From: an uncultured Eubacteriales bacterium
Lineage (GTDB): Bacteria; Bacillota; Clostridia; Christensenellales; Aristaeellaceae
DNA length: 55,473 nucleotides
Direction: 5' to 3'
NCBI GenBank assembly: GCA_902764285.1
Contig: CACWVN010000003.1
Span: 1-55,473, forward strand
In this document: one piece after another, positions 25,184 through 37,522 of the stretch
Numbering within the stretch: the first letter of the stretch is position 1
Layout of the letters: each line of letters opens with the position of its first letter
Position numbers and translations under genes: made by a program
The notes under the pieces: generated by a model
The model's database searches: none
What the model saw: the letters and a program-made list of their open reading frames with translations, nothing else
What the model was told of the DNA's origin: nothing

Positions 25184-26431
25184 ATGAAGAATACGCTTCG
25201 ACAGGTGTTTCATTCCTCAAAGTTCCTGGTGGGCTTCATCATCTTCGTCGCCATACTGCTGACGATGTTCATCTACCCGCTGATCAACCCCGGCAATCCG
25301 CTGGAGATGATCGGCGTGGGCACCTTCGCCCGCCCGGGCACCTACGTTTCGCTGTATGACGCCGCCAAGACGCCCACCGAGACGCTGCGCCTGGCCGACG
25401 CCGACGACAAGCGCCTGGCCAAGCAGCTGTCCGACGAGGACCGCGTGGCCATGGTGGAATGGTTCTCCGCCACGGGCGTGGATATCGAGGGCCTGGATAT
25501 CAGCGATACCGACGCGCTGCTGGAGCTGTGGCGCGCGAATTACGACCCCGCCGTCAAGCCCAAGGGCATGACCCAGGCCAAGCGCAATTACTACAAGCGC
25601 CTGGACGCGGCCATCAAGGAAGTGGGCGCCGCCGACACGCTGATCATCGCCGATACCGGCGAGGGCGGCGCGCTGGAAAAGCAGGGCGCCATCACCAAGA
25701 CCGATTACGTGAACGTCGGCCAGGTGGCGAACGTGAAGATCCTGCCGCTGGGCACCGACAACTTCGGCCGCGACGTATTGAAGGAGCTGGTCTCCGCCGC
25801 GGGCACGTCCATCGTCATCGGCCTGCTGGCCGGCCTGGTGGCCACGCTGATCGGCCTGTCGCTGGGCCTGCTGTCCGGCTACGTGGGCGGGATCTGCGAT
25901 GACATCATCATGTTCATCACCAACATCTTCACGGTCATCCCCGGATTCGTGCTGCTGATCCTGATCAGCTATTCCATCGGCCAGGAGCAGCGCGGCGCCG
26001 CCGTGGTGGCGCTGGTCATCGGCCTGACCAGCTGGACGTGGACGTGCCGATCCGTGCGTTCGCAGGTCATCTCCCTGCGCAACCGCGACCACGTGAACCT
26101 GTCCAAGCTGTCGGGCCACAGCCTGTTCCGCATCATACTGACCGACATCCTGCCCTACATCGCCAGCTACGTGGTGATGGCGTTCATCCTGCAGGTGTCC
26201 TCGGGCATACTGGCCGAAGCGCAGCTGTCGCTGCTGGGCCTGGGCCCGAAGACCACCGAGGTGCCCACGCTGGGCCTGATGATGAACTGGGCCATGCTGT
26301 ACTCGGCGCATACGAACGGTTCCTGGTGGGCGTATTTCCCGGTCATACTGACGATTACGCTCATCTCGTTCTCGCTGAATCTGATGAATACCGGCCTGGA
26401 CCAGGTGTTCAACCCGACCCTGAGAGACTAA
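25184..26431 (+). CDS. ABC transporter permease, OppC/DppC type, with a long extracytoplasmic insertion
   Basis: The second membrane subunit, 415 residues against about 300 for the family. After the first helix ([20 protein letters not shown]) the hallmark LGTDNFGRD appears only at residues 189-197. Roughly 110 extra, mainly hydrophilic residues therefore precede it (about 60-175, including [15 protein letters not shown] and [17 protein letters not shown]). The EAA loop is [17 protein letters not shown]. The C-terminal part [20 protein letters not shown] is typical. The insertion lies in the loop expected to face the outside, where it might contact the binding protein. Start ATG at 25184 has GGGGGTG upstream. 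Confidence 0.93.
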   Translation: MKNTLRQVFHSSKFLVGFIIFVAILLTMFIYPLINPGNPLEMIGVGTFARPGTYVSLYDAAKTPTETLRLADADDKRLAKQLSDEDRVAMVEWFSATGVDIEGLDISDTDALLELWRANYDPAVKPKGMTQAKRNYYKRLDAAIKEVGAADTLIIADTGEGGALEKQGAITKTDYVNVGQVANVKILPLGTDNFGRDVLKELVSAAGTSIVIGLLAGLVATLIGLSLGLLSGYVGGICDDIIMFITNIFTVIPGFVLLILISYSIGQEQRGAAVVALVIGLTSWTWTCRSVRSQVISLRNRDHVNLSKLSGHSLFRIILTDILPYIASYVVMAFILQVSSGILAEAQLSLLGLGPKTTEVPTLGLMMNWAMLYSAHTNGSWWAYFPVILTITLISFSLNLMNTGLDQVFNPTLRD

Positions 26432-26446
26432 GGAGGAGAGACGGAC

Positions 26447-27523
<1,077 letters not shown>

Positions 27524-27526
27524 CAC

Positions 27527-28366
27527 GTGAGTGAGACCAAAGCGATCCGCCGTGATCTGGCGAACGCGCCTTCCTGCCTGCGCGGCGAGGGCGTGACCCG
27601 GTATTTCCACACCGGCAAGATTACTACCAAGGCCGTCGACCACGTGAATTTCGATTTCCACGAGGGCGAGCTGGTCAGCATCGTGGGCGAGTCCGGCTCC
27701 GGCAAGACCACCCTGTCCAAGATGCTGCTGGGCCTGCTGAAGGAGACCGACGGCAAGATCTACTTCCAGGGCAAGCCCAGGGACATCTCCTCCCGGGCGA
27801 AGCTGAAGGAATACTGGTCGGGCATCCAGGCCATCTTCCAGGACCCGTTCTCCTCCTTCAACACCTTCAACAAGATCGACACGGTGCTGCTGGACTGCAT
27901 CAACATGCGCGGCGGCAAGAACCTGCCGAAGGAAAAGAAGATCGAGATGATGACGGAGGCCTGCTCCTTCGTGAACCTGAAGTTCGCGGAACTGACCAAC
28001 AAGTATCCCTTCGAGCTGTCCGGCGGCCAGATGCAGCGGCTGATGATCGCCCGCATCTTCCTGCTGAAGCCGAAGATCCTGCTGGCCGACGAGCCGACAT
28101 CGATGATCGACGCCTGCTCCCGCGCCACGATCCTGGACATGCTGCTGCAGCTGCGCGACGAGATCGGCATGACCGTTATCTTCATCACCCACGATATCGG
28201 CCTGGCCTATTATATCTCCGACAGCATCTATATCATGGAGCACGGCAAGTTCGTGGAGAGCGGCCCCGCCGACGAGGTCATCCTGAACCCCCAGGCGCCC
28301 TATACCAAGCGCCTGATCAGCGACGTGCCGAAGATCCACGAGCCCTGGGACCTGTCCACGGTTTAA
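27527..28366 (+). CDS. ABC transporter ATP-binding protein, OppF/DppF type
   Basis: The second ATPase, 279 residues, starting at GTG 27527 with GGGGGTG upstream. Walker A is GESGSGKTT, the Q-loop [11 protein letters not shown], the signature [13 protein letters not shown], and Walker B ILLADEP followed by TSMIDACSR. The cysteine-containing C-terminal extension of OppF is nearly absent, so it is a short form (usual length about 320). It closes the operon, 75 bases before a perfect palindrome. Confidence 0.94.
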   Translation: MSETKAIRRDLANAPSCLRGEGVTRYFHTGKITTKAVDHVNFDFHEGELVSIVGESGSGKTTLSKMLLGLLKETDGKIYFQGKPRDISSRAKLKEYWSGIQAIFQDPFSSFNTFNKIDTVLLDCINMRGGKNLPKEKKIEMMTEACSFVNLKFAELTNKYPFELSGGQMQRLMIARIFLLKPKILLADEPTSMIDACSRATILDMLLQLRDEIGMTVIFITHDIGLAYYISDSIYIMEHGKFVESGPADEVILNPQAPYTKRLISDVPKIHEPWDLSTV

Positions 28367-28441
28367 GGCGCGTTTCCAAATCCGCAAAATGCATTTGGAA
28401 ACACATTCCAAGGGCGGAAACGGGGCGAAACCACCATCTCA

Positions 28442-28473
28442 CGCGCAGGGGCGGCCATGGCCGCCCCTGCGCG
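28442..28473. repeat. 32-bp perfect palindrome after the importer operon
   Basis: CGCGCAGGGGCGGCC and its complement meet at a central CATG, forming an uninterrupted palindrome at 28442-28473. No U-run follows, so it is not a textbook terminator. It shares the AGGGGCG outline of the element at 9889-9911. It may work as a transcript end or processing site, or be a dispersed palindromic element. Confidence 0.75.
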
Positions 28474-28530
28474 GCTGTCCGTCGAAGCCGCCTTGCGTTT
28501 TCCGGACGGCACAGATGGCGCGGGGCGCAC

Positions 28531-28559
28531 TTGATTCAATCGTCCGGACGTGGTATAAT
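28531..28559 (+). promoter_or_regulatory. Promoter of the GGDEF gene
   Basis: TTGATT (28531-28536) and perfect TATAAT (28554-28559) with 17 bases between and an extended -10 TG. The 75-base leader holds one hairpin (GGCGG and CCGCC arms, 28580-28601), not a recognised cyclic-di-GMP riboswitch. Confidence 0.88.
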
Positions 28560-28636
28560 TTTCCTATGATATAAAAAAAGGCGGGGTATACCCTCCGCCG
28601 TCCGTGGTTGAGCGGCAATACAGGAGCAAAAAACAA

Positions 28637-30001
28637 ATGGCTTTATTGAAAAAGGCGAAAAGAGAAGGCGTTTCCCTGAGAACCATTCACGGATGGCTGG
28701 TCATTCTGGCGATCATTACGTGCGGGCTCTTGATCGCATCCACGTTCTATTCCTTCGCAACTTTCCGGCATCTTTCCGAGGCGACCGACGATTACATCGA
28801 GCTGCAGAAGGCGGCCTACGAGCTGATGAACGCCTCCGATTATCTGACGGAGATGGCCCAGCGCTTCGCGGCGTCCGGCGACATGGAATACCTGGAAGGC
28901 TATTTCAACGAGGCGTTTGAGACCAGGCGCCGCGAAGACGCCGTGGAGAAGATGTCTGAAAAACCCGAGAACGCCGACGCGCTGGCGCAGCTGCAGGAGG
29001 CCATGAACGGCTCCGTGAAGCTGATGGAACGGGAATACTATTCGATGAGGCTGGTCGTCGAGGCCTATGGCTATACGGATTATCCCGACGTGCTGCGGGA
29101 GGTCGAGTTAACGCCGGAGCACGCCGCGCTGTCTGCCGAGGAAAAGAAGGAACTGGCCGAGGACATGGTGCTGGGCAGGGATTATTATGTGGAAAAGGAT
29201 ATGATCCGCACCGACATGCGCGAGAGCCTGGAGGCGCTGGAGAACACGACCCACGCCACCCAGACCCGGTCCACGTCGGCTTTGGAAACCGCGCTGGTCA
29301 TCATGCGCATCGCCATCATCATCCAGACGATCGGCATCCTGGCCATGATCTGGCTGACGACCCGCCTGGGCATCAACCCGGTGCTGAAGGCCGTGGACCG
29401 CATTCGGGACGACAGCCCGATCCCCGTCACCGGCGCCAACGAATTCCGCTATCTGGCCCGGGCCTACAACCAGATGTACGAGGCCTACAAAAAGAGCGTG
29501 GAGCGCCTGAACTTCAAGGCTTCCCACGACGAACTGACGCAGGTCTACAACCGCGCCGGATACGACATGCTGCTGTCCAGCCTGGACATGGACAAGCTGT
29601 ACATGCTGGTATTCGACGTGGACAACTTCAAGCTGGTCAACGACAACTACGGCCACGAGATCGGGGACAAGGTGCTGAAAAAGGTGGCGGAGACCGTGCG
29701 GCACAACTTCCGGTCGGACGACTACGTCTGCCGCTTGGGCGGGGATGAGTTCGTGGTGCTGATGGTGCACGTGGCCAGGAACCAGACGCGGCTGATCCAA
29801 ACGAAGTTCACCCGGATCAACGAGGAATTGGCCGACACGGCGGACGGACTGCCGAAGGTATCGGTCAGCGTTGGCGCGTCCCACGGGGTGAACGCCTCCG
29901 ACGCCCGGGAGCTGTTCACCCAGGCGGATCGGGCGCTGTACGAATCCAAGCGCCGCGGCCGGTGTGATTTCACGTTCTTTACCGGCGAGGCCGGGGCATA
30001 A
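28637..30001 (+). CDS. Membrane-bound diguanylate cyclase (GGDEF)
   Basis: Makes cyclic-di-GMP from two GTP. A 454-residue protein with two membrane helices (WLVILAIITCGLLIAS near residue 20; IMRIAIIIQTIGILAMIWL near 225) flanking a helical extracytoplasmic sensor region. A HAMP-like linker precedes the GGDEF domain (about 300-450). There LVFDVDNFKLVNDNYGHEIGD supplies the metal-binding aspartate, and an intact LGGDEF lies near 368-372. No RxxD inhibitory site is obvious. ATG at 28637 has AGGAG upstream. It probably shares a transcript with the EAL gene 109 bases downstream, giving a paired synthesis and breakdown module. Confidence 0.93.
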   Translation: MALLKKAKREGVSLRTIHGWLVILAIITCGLLIASTFYSFATFRHLSEATDDYIELQKAAYELMNASDYLTEMAQRFAASGDMEYLEGYFNEAFETRRREDAVEKMSEKPENADALAQLQEAMNGSVKLMEREYYSMRLVVEAYGYTDYPDVLREVELTPEHAALSAEEKKELAEDMVLGRDYYVEKDMIRTDMRESLEALENTTHATQTRSTSALETALVIMRIAIIIQTIGILAMIWLTTRLGINPVLKAVDRIRDDSPIPVTGANEFRYLARAYNQMYEAYKKSVERLNFKASHDELTQVYNRAGYDMLLSSLDMDKLYMLVFDVDNFKLVNDNYGHEIGDKVLKKVAETVRHNFRSDDYVCRLGGDEFVVLMVHVARNQTRLIQTKFTRINEELADTADGLPKVSVSVGASHGVNASDARELFTQADRALYESKRRGRCDFTFFTGEAGA

Positions 30002-30110
30002 ACGAGGTTTTCCCGCGGGAACCGGACCGCCGGTCCCGCCGATACATACCGCGCGCGTTTTGCGGTGAGGCCAGCCCACCGCAGAGGACGGCGAGGAAGG
30101 GTCACGGGTT

Positions 30111-32426
30111 ATGAGACAACTGTTCGCGCTGATTTTCCTGGTTTTGATCGCGGCGCTCGGCGCGTGCGCGGTCATGGCCCGGCGTTCCCGACGGGCCATC
30201 GGCCGTGCCGTGGCGCGGCTGCTTCTCGCGCTCATGCCGCCGGTCGTCGGCAACCTGATCCTCGTCGTTTCCCATGAAAAGCTGGTTTCGACCGTCGGCT
30301 GCTATATCTATTTCCTGGGCATGGATCTGGTCGTCTATGCCCTGCTGCGGTTCACCTTCATCTATTGCCGCATCCGGCGGCCGCACTGGGCGGTGCGGGC
30401 GTTTGTGTATTTGATCCTGACGGCCGACGCGATCCAGCTGCTGTGCAATCCGTTTTTCCACCACGCGTTCAGCATGGAAAAAATCATCGTGGACGACGCG
30501 CCCTATTTCCGCCTGCTGCCCTATGCCGGGCAGACGTTCCACCGGGTGGTGGGGTACGGCATATTCGCCGCGGTGGTGGTCATTTTTATCGTGAAGCTGG
30601 TCCGCTCTTCGCGCATCTATTCCGCGCGCTATTCGGCGATCCTGTTCACGCTGGTGGTTGCGGGGGTCTGGCAGACGTTCTACATCTTCTCCAGGACGCC
30701 CGTGGACCGTTCGATGGTCGGCTTCGGCGTGTTCGGGCTGCTGGTGTTCTATTTCTCGCTCTGCTATCGATCGATGCGCCTGCTGGACCGCATGCTGGCC
30801 AGCATCGCGTCGGGCATGCAGGAGGCGCTGTTCTTCTTCGATACCATGGGGCGGTGCATCTGGGCGAACACCCCCGGCAAGAAATTGACCGGCACCCGGA
30901 ACGATGATTTCGAGCAGGCCGCCGCGCAGCTGGGCGAAATGTTCGGCGACGTCGGCCAGGAGAGCGGCGAATGGTCGTCCCGGCGCGTGCTGGGATCGGG
31001 CGACGACGCCCGGTATTTCGCGCTGGAGCGCCATACGGTGGAGGACAAGCGGCATCGGATGGCGGGCTCGTTCCTGAGCATCCGCGATACCACGGTGGAG
31101 GAAAAGGCGCTGTCGCAGGAGCGCTACGCCGCTTCGCACGACGCCCTGACGGGACTGTATACCCGGGAACACCTCTACGAACGGATCCGCGAGACGATCG
31201 CCGCCCATCCCGACGGGCATTACATGGTGGCGTTCGTCGACGTGAAGGATTTCAAGATCGTCAACGATATCTTCGGCAGCGCGTTCGGCGATTTCGCGCT
31301 GAAGCGCATCGCGGACTGGATCCGGTCGAACATGTCGGAAAACTGCGTATACGGGCGGCTGGCGGGGGACACGTTCGGGGTTTGCCGGCCCGTTTCCGAA
31401 TTTGACCCGGAGATGATCGAGGAGGAGCTGGCGCGCTTCTCCGTCACCGACGGTTCGGTGGTCCACCACATTCTGATCCACCTGGGCGTGTACGAGATCG
31501 CGGAATCCGACCTGGATGTGTCCGTGATGTTCGACCGCGCCCACCTGGCGCTGTCCACCATCAAGGACGAATACAAGACCCATATCGCCTATTACGACGA
31601 CGCCATGCGCAAAAAAGTGCTGTGGAGCCAGCACATCTCCACCCAGCTGCACGACGCCCTGGCCCAGCGGCAGATCCGCCCCTATCTGCAGCCCATCGTG
31701 GACGGCGAAGGCAGGGTGGTGGGCGCCGAGGCGCTGGTGCGGTGGATCCACCCGACGGACGGATTCCTGTCGCCGGCCGCGTTCATCCCGGTGTTTGAGG
31801 AAAACGGCATGATCGCCGAAGTGGACAAGCACATGTGGCGCTGCGCCTGCGAGATCCTGGCCCGGTGGAAGTCCGTCCGCGACGATCTGTTTATTTCGAT
31901 CAACATTTCGCCCAAGGATTTCTACTTCATGAAGGTGGACGCCGAGCTGCGCGCCATCGTGGCCGAATACGGCGTGGATCCGTCCCGGCTGCGCATCGAA
32001 ATTACCGAGACCGTGATGATGACCGACATCGAAAACCGCGTGAAGATCCTGAACGATCTGCGCCGGTCGGGCTTCGTCGTGGAGATCGACGATTTCGGCA
32101 GCGGCTATTCATCGCTGAACATGCTCAAGGACATGCCGGTGGACGTGCTGAAGATCGACATGATGTTCCTGAACAAATCGAACGACGACGAAAAATCGCG
32201 GACGATCCTGCGCAACGTCATCGGCATGTCGGAGGATCTGGGCATCTCTCCGCTCACCGAGGGCGTGGAAACCCAGGCGCAGTACCGGATGCTGTCGGAC
32301 ATGGGCTGCCACCTGTTCCAGGGCTATTACTTCGCCAAGCCCCTGCCGTTGGACGAGTTTGAAAAGCTGTACTTTTCGGAGGCGTCCGCCGAAAATGGCG
32401 AGGGGGAGGGTACACCTTCCGTCTGA
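30111..32426 (+). CDS. Membrane-bound PAS/degenerate GGDEF/EAL phosphodiesterase
   Basis: A 771-residue protein. Residues 1-225 hold about seven membrane helices, resembling the histidine-kinase-type 7TM sensory region. A PAS-like segment follows (ASGMQEALFFFDTMGRCIWAN). The GGDEF domain is degenerate, with AGDTF at about 418 in place of the catalytic motif, so it is probably regulatory. The EAL domain (about 515-755) looks active: EALVRW near 540, SINISPKDF, ITETVMM, EIDDFGSGYSS, LKIDMMF, EGVET and QGYYFAKPLP are all present. It should hydrolyse cyclic-di-GMP, opposing the upstream cyclase. A strong terminator follows. Confidence 0.92.
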   Translation: MRQLFALIFLVLIAALGACAVMARRSRRAIGRAVARLLLALMPPVVGNLILVVSHEKLVSTVGCYIYFLGMDLVVYALLRFTFIYCRIRRPHWAVRAFVYLILTADAIQLLCNPFFHHAFSMEKIIVDDAPYFRLLPYAGQTFHRVVGYGIFAAVVVIFIVKLVRSSRIYSARYSAILFTLVVAGVWQTFYIFSRTPVDRSMVGFGVFGLLVFYFSLCYRSMRLLDRMLASIASGMQEALFFFDTMGRCIWANTPGKKLTGTRNDDFEQAAAQLGEMFGDVGQESGEWSSRRVLGSGDDARYFALERHTVEDKRHRMAGSFLSIRDTTVEEKALSQERYAASHDALTGLYTREHLYERIRETIAAHPDGHYMVAFVDVKDFKIVNDIFGSAFGDFALKRIADWIRSNMSENCVYGRLAGDTFGVCRPVSEFDPEMIEEELARFSVTDGSVVHHILIHLGVYEIAESDLDVSVMFDRAHLALSTIKDEYKTHIAYYDDAMRKKVLWSQHISTQLHDALAQRQIRPYLQPIVDGEGRVVGAEALVRWIHPTDGFLSPAAFIPVFEENGMIAEVDKHMWRCACEILARWKSVRDDLFISINISPKDFYFMKVDAELRAIVAEYGVDPSRLRIEITETVMMTDIENRVKILNDLRRSGFVVEIDDFGSGYSSLNMLKDMPVDVLKIDMMFLNKSNDDEKSRTILRNVIGMSEDLGISPLTEGVETQAQYRMLSDMGCHLFQGYYFAKPLPLDEFEKLYFSEASAENGEGEGTPSV

Positions 32427-32455
32427 ATGCGAATGAGGCGCCGGCGCCGCAGAAC

Positions 32456-32487
32456 AAAAAACCGAACCTGTAAGGGTTCGGTTTTTT
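32456..32487. terminator. Bidirectional intrinsic terminator
   Basis: AACCGAACC and GGTTCGGTT arms with flanking A and T runs, between the convergent EAL and fumC genes. Confidence 0.9.
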
Positions 32488-32553
32488 GAATTGTGCGCGA
32501 CCAGGGAAAAGGAGCGTTTTACGGGTCGGCGGAGGGAAAAGCCCCGCGGGGTT

Positions 32554-33930
<1,377 letters not shown>

Positions 33931-34116
33931 CGTCTGTCCCCCTCAATCGTCAGGATGTAAACGGCCGCCGAAAGGCTTTCGGATGGCTCCGCATGGATAT
34001 TCTCCACGGGAGAGGTCGATCCCTTCAAATCCGGGCATAAAATTCTCGTTGCGCGATCCGGCCCGCTGAAAGGGCCGCGCGGCGCGCGCGGAACGGCCGC
34101 TTTTCAGGACTCGTTA

Positions 34117-34145
34117 TTGTAATTGTCGATCCGGTGTGGTAAAAT
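34117..34145 (+). promoter_or_regulatory. Promoter of the second LRR gene
   Basis: TTGTAA (34117-34122) and TAAAAT (34140-34145) separated by 17 bases, with TG before the -10 element, about 30 bases upstream of the start codon. Confidence 0.75.
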
Positions 34146-34173
34146 GGAGAAAACAAAGAAGGAGATGGCGAAA

Positions 34174-35310
34174 ATGATGAAACGACTGGCAATCCTGGTT
34201 CTCGCCGTTTGCGTGCTGATGTGCGGCGCGACGGCGCTGGCAAGCGAGGAAGACGAGTATCTGTGTACGCTGTACGATGATGGCGTCAAGGTTTTGGCGT
34301 ACTACGGAAGCGACACGACCGTCGTCATTCCCGAAACGCTCAGCGGTTATCCGGTGAGGGCGCTCGATGAATTCTTCAGCCAGTATTCCACTTCGTCAGA
34401 CGTCGAAGTCCTCGTCATTCCGGATTGTCTGACGACCGTCATGCCGAATGCGCTGTTCGACTTTCCGAATCTGCAGTCGATTGAGGTTTCCCCGAACAAC
34501 GAGGGGCTTGAATTCGTCGACAGCATCCTGTACGACAAGATCAACCACGCGCTCATCATGGCTTGCCCGACGAAAACCAGCGGTGCGCTCGTGATTCCCC
34601 AGGGCGTGCAATCGGTCTGTGAAGGCGCGTTTTTGCGGTGCGGGATAACCAGCGTTTCATTCCCGGACAGCCTGACCAGGATCGACAAAACGGCGTTCAA
34701 ATACTGTGACAAACTGTCCGAAGTCAACCTGCCGGAAGGGCTGATCGAGCTGGGAAATAACGCTTTCTTTGACTGCGACGCCATCGAAACGGTGCGCATC
34801 CCTTCGACGGTGACGACCATCGGCAGGAACCCCTTTGAGGGCTGTTCGGGATTAAAGTCCATCGAGGTAGCCGAGGGGAATGGAGCCTACGCGGCCGTCG
34901 ACGGCGCGCTGATTTGTACGTTGGACGGCACGCTGGTGTGTTACCCCTGCGGGAAAAGCGACGCCAGCAGCTATGCCGTTCCCGAGGGCGTGAAGGTGAT
35001 CGGCCCGGGAGCGTTCAGGAGCTGCAAGAGCCTCGAGGAGATCACCCTGCCGGAGGGCCTGACGGAGATCGGCGACTACGCCTTTGAGGGCCTTAACAAA
35101 CTGCGCAGTCTGGAACTGCCGGGCACGGTGACGACCATCGGCTGGAGCTCCTTCCTGAACTGCTGGGATCTGGAGACGCTGACCATTCCCGCGAGTGTGA
35201 CGAAGATCAAGAATCTCGGCGTGAATAGTTCCACGACGGTCAGGGTCGCGGCGGGAAGCTACGCGGAGCAATTCTGCAAGGAAAACGGCATCAACTACGA
35301 AAACTACTAA
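34174..35310 (+). CDS. Secreted BspA-type leucine-rich repeat protein
   Basis: A 378-residue exported protein. The start MMKRLAILV at 34174 is placed 9 bases after AAGGAG and lies downstream of the promoter; longer starts overlap the -10 element. The signal peptide ends TALAS. LRR_5 units follow, such as LPEGLTEIGDYAFEGL and IPSTVTTIGRNPFEGC. The cap AAGSYAEQFCKEN matches that of the LRR protein at 146-1504. Base composition is less GC-rich than the flanking genes, with more A/T third positions, which may indicate later acquisition or weaker codon bias. No anchor is present; the ligand is unknown. Confidence 0.88.
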   Translation: MMKRLAILVLAVCVLMCGATALASEEDEYLCTLYDDGVKVLAYYGSDTTVVIPETLSGYPVRALDEFFSQYSTSSDVEVLVIPDCLTTVMPNALFDFPNLQSIEVSPNNEGLEFVDSILYDKINHALIMACPTKTSGALVIPQGVQSVCEGAFLRCGITSVSFPDSLTRIDKTAFKYCDKLSEVNLPEGLIELGNNAFFDCDAIETVRIPSTVTTIGRNPFEGCSGLKSIEVAEGNGAYAAVDGALICTLDGTLVCYPCGKSDASSYAVPEGVKVIGPGAFRSCKSLEEITLPEGLTEIGDYAFEGLNKLRSLELPGTVTTIGWSSFLNCWDLETLTIPASVTKIKNLGVNSSTTVRVAAGSYAEQFCKENGINYENY

Positions 35311-35489
35311 AACGGGTTTCCCAAATGCGGTTCGGGCGTTTTGAACCGGGCTTCGATCTGCGTTTGCCGCGATTTGCCAGGATCCTGACGCGCGTTCTCC
35401 TTTGCGCTTTTCCGAAGGATGTCCTTCGGCTTTGAGTTACGGCCCCGCGGCGGTCCGGCAGGCTCGACGAGTCACGGCCGCCCGGGGCA

Positions 35490-37319
35490 TTAATAGATCA
35501 GGATCACCACGGAACCGCGTTTGCAGTGCTCGAACAGCCACTTCGCGTCCTTCACTTGCAGCCGTATGCAGCCGTGGGACGCGGGGCTGCCCAGCGCGTA
35601 TACGGAATTCACGCGCAGGGTGCTCTCGTCCTGTGCGCTGTACAGCACGGAATGGAACATGATGTTCCCCTCGATGACGAAGGAATACTGCGCCCAGCAA
35701 TCGAATTTCGTGAAATAATGCCAGCGGTTGACGGGGAATCCGTCCAGGAAGATCCCGCGCGGCGTGGAGCCGTGCAGGCCGGAGGAGCACGGGAAGCGCT
35801 TGACTTCGTCATAGCCGCCCTGCCCGTTCAACTGGTAGACGGTGACCGTCTGGGCGGCCAGGGACACCTCCACCCGGTAGGGATACGGCTTGGCGACCGC
35901 CGCGGAGGAGAAGAGCCTTTCGAGCGTGGAACGATCGGCTTCGCCGGTCTCCCCGAGGCCGTTGGCCGCCTGGAACGCGCGGAGGGCGTTTCGGCTGTTT
36001 TCCCCAAACTGTCCGTCCACGCCGTCTTTGGACAGGTAGTACAGCGAATGGAGCCGGCGCTGGATGCGCCTGGCTTCGGCCTTGTCGGCCGTATCCCCGG
36101 AACCGGCGCCGAGCAGACCGTCCAGGAGCGCCGTGACCGCTTCTTTGGACAGCTGCGTTTTATCGGCAAACAGCGCGGCGGTATCGGGCGAGGACTGCAG
36201 GTATTCACAGAGCCGCTCGACGGCGGTCTCCACCGCGGAATTGTAGCGGCCTCCGGGCGGGATGACCGACATGCCGCCGGTCAGCAGCGCCTCTTCCACA
36301 TAGCGCACGACCAGGCCCTTGTCGCCGGTGGAGATGCCGTGTAGGGCGCATCGGTCGGCGGCGGGCGCAGAGGCGGAAAAGAGCGATGTAATGGTCTCGC
36401 GGTCGGCGACGCCGCTGGCCGGGAGCTGGGCTTTGTTCTGGAAAAGGGTGAGCGCCTCCACCGCGTATTCGTCAAAGGAATCGTCCGCCGCCGCGTCCAT
36501 GTAGCCCAGGGAGGCAAGCCGCGTTTCCACGCGCTGCGCTTCGCTGCCGGTGGTGCCGAGGGAGACGTCGCTCAGGTAGGAGGAATAGTTCTCTCCATAC
36601 AGGTAGTAGAGGGTGAGCGACGAGGCCGTTCCGTCGACCTTGACGGAGACGCCCTGCCCGGCCAGGTGGCGCTGGAAGGCGGACACCGCCTTGGCGGTTT
36701 GCTTCCCGTAGGCCCCGTCGGCTTTGCCGGCGAGGAACCCGAACTGGATCAGCTTCTGCTGGAGGACGGCGACCTCTTCACCCTTGGAGCCGACGGGCAG
36801 ACCCTTGGGCAGGGCGACCGCGCCCTCGGAAAAGAGTGCGTCGATCAATTCGCTGCGGGAAACGCCGGTTTCGGGCAGGCCGTTGAGCTGTTGGAAGACC
36901 TCGATGGCCGCCGCGGATTTGGGGCCCCATATTCCGTCCGCGCGCCCCTGCAGGTAACCCAGGTCGATGAGCCGCTGCTGCACATCGGCGATGGAAGCGC
37001 TGCTCGATGCGAGCTGCGACAGCAGGGACAGGGTCTCGGCGTCCAGATGGCCGGTGGCGGAGAGGCCGTTGTCCTGCTGGAAGGCGCGGAGCGCGGCCTC
37101 GGTCTTCGAACCGAAGATGCCGTCGGCGCCGCCCGCCAGATAGCCCAGCGCGATCAGATGCCGCTGGGCCTGGCGGAGGGTATCGGGCTGATCGTCGAGA
37201 CTGACGTAGGGAGAATCGACGGCGACGGGCATTTCATCCTCCCGGATCTCCTCGGAAAGCGCGGAAAAAGGCAAAATAACTGCGATGACGCAGATGAACA
37301 CGGCGAAGCGTTTGAACAT
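35490..37319 (-). CDS. Secreted L,D-transpeptidase (YkuD) with multiple peptidoglycan-binding domains
   Basis: A 609-residue exported protein, signal peptide ending SALSE. The N-terminal two thirds contain several PG_binding_1 repeats: LGYLAGGADGIFGSKTEAAL, LGYLQGRADGIWGPKSAAAI, FGFLAGKADGAYGKQTAKAV, a degenerate LGYMDAAADDSFDEYA, and LYYLSKDGVDGQFGENSRNA. The YkuD catalytic domain at the C-terminus has PRGIF, FHSVLY, and SHGCIRLQ with the catalytic cysteine (C584). It forms 3-3 cross-links or attaches proteins to peptidoglycan. It differs from the other L,D-transpeptidase at 45578, where the catalytic domain is N-terminal. ATG at 37319 has GGAGG upstream. Confidence 0.93.
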   Translation of the reverse strand: MFKRFAVFICVIAVILPFSALSEEIREDEMPVAVDSPYVSLDDQPDTLRQAQRHLIALGYLAGGADGIFGSKTEAALRAFQQDNGLSATGHLDAETLSLLSQLASSSASIADVQQRLIDLGYLQGRADGIWGPKSAAAIEVFQQLNGLPETGVSRSELIDALFSEGAVALPKGLPVGSKGEEVAVLQQKLIQFGFLAGKADGAYGKQTAKAVSAFQRHLAGQGVSVKVDGTASSLTLYYLYGENYSSYLSDVSLGTTGSEAQRVETRLASLGYMDAAADDSFDEYAVEALTLFQNKAQLPASGVADRETITSLFSASAPAADRCALHGISTGDKGLVVRYVEEALLTGGMSVIPPGGRYNSAVETAVERLCEYLQSSPDTAALFADKTQLSKEAVTALLDGLLGAGSGDTADKAEARRIQRRLHSLYYLSKDGVDGQFGENSRNALRAFQAANGLGETGEADRSTLERLFSSAAVAKPYPYRVEVSLAAQTVTVYQLNGQGGYDEVKRFPCSSGLHGSTPRGIFLDGFPVNRWHYFTKFDCWAQYSFVIEGNIMFHSVLYSAQDESTLRVNSVYALGSPASHGCIRLQVKDAKWLFEHCKRGSVVILIY

Positions 37320-37350
37320 ATCGGCCTCCAGCAGAGCTTGGTGAGGTTAC

Positions 37351-37379
37351 AGTATACCACCCAAATGGTGGACATTTGG
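37351..37379 (-). promoter_or_regulatory. Promoter with operator-like inverted repeat before the L,D-transpeptidase
   Basis: On the minus strand TATACT (37356-37351) has an extended TG, with no good -35 element. The inverted repeat CCAAATG-5-CATTTGG (37361-37379) covers the spacer and -35 position. That placement fits a repressor site, or an activator site replacing the -35 contact. Confidence 0.6.
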
Positions 37380-37522
37380 TTATGAAAATGGAGATTTCAC
37401 AAGAATAAAATATAAACGGAATTTGACAAAATTCGACGCCGGAATGATCCGGCAGTTTGGAACCGATGTTCGCGTCCGTGAGTCCAAAAGATGGAAAACG
37501 AAAACCGGGGGAGGTATTCCAT

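Noticed and set aside
28560-28636. Possible cyclic-di-GMP riboswitch before the GGDEF gene
   Set aside because: The 75-base leader holds only one short hairpin and none of the GEMM consensus elements.
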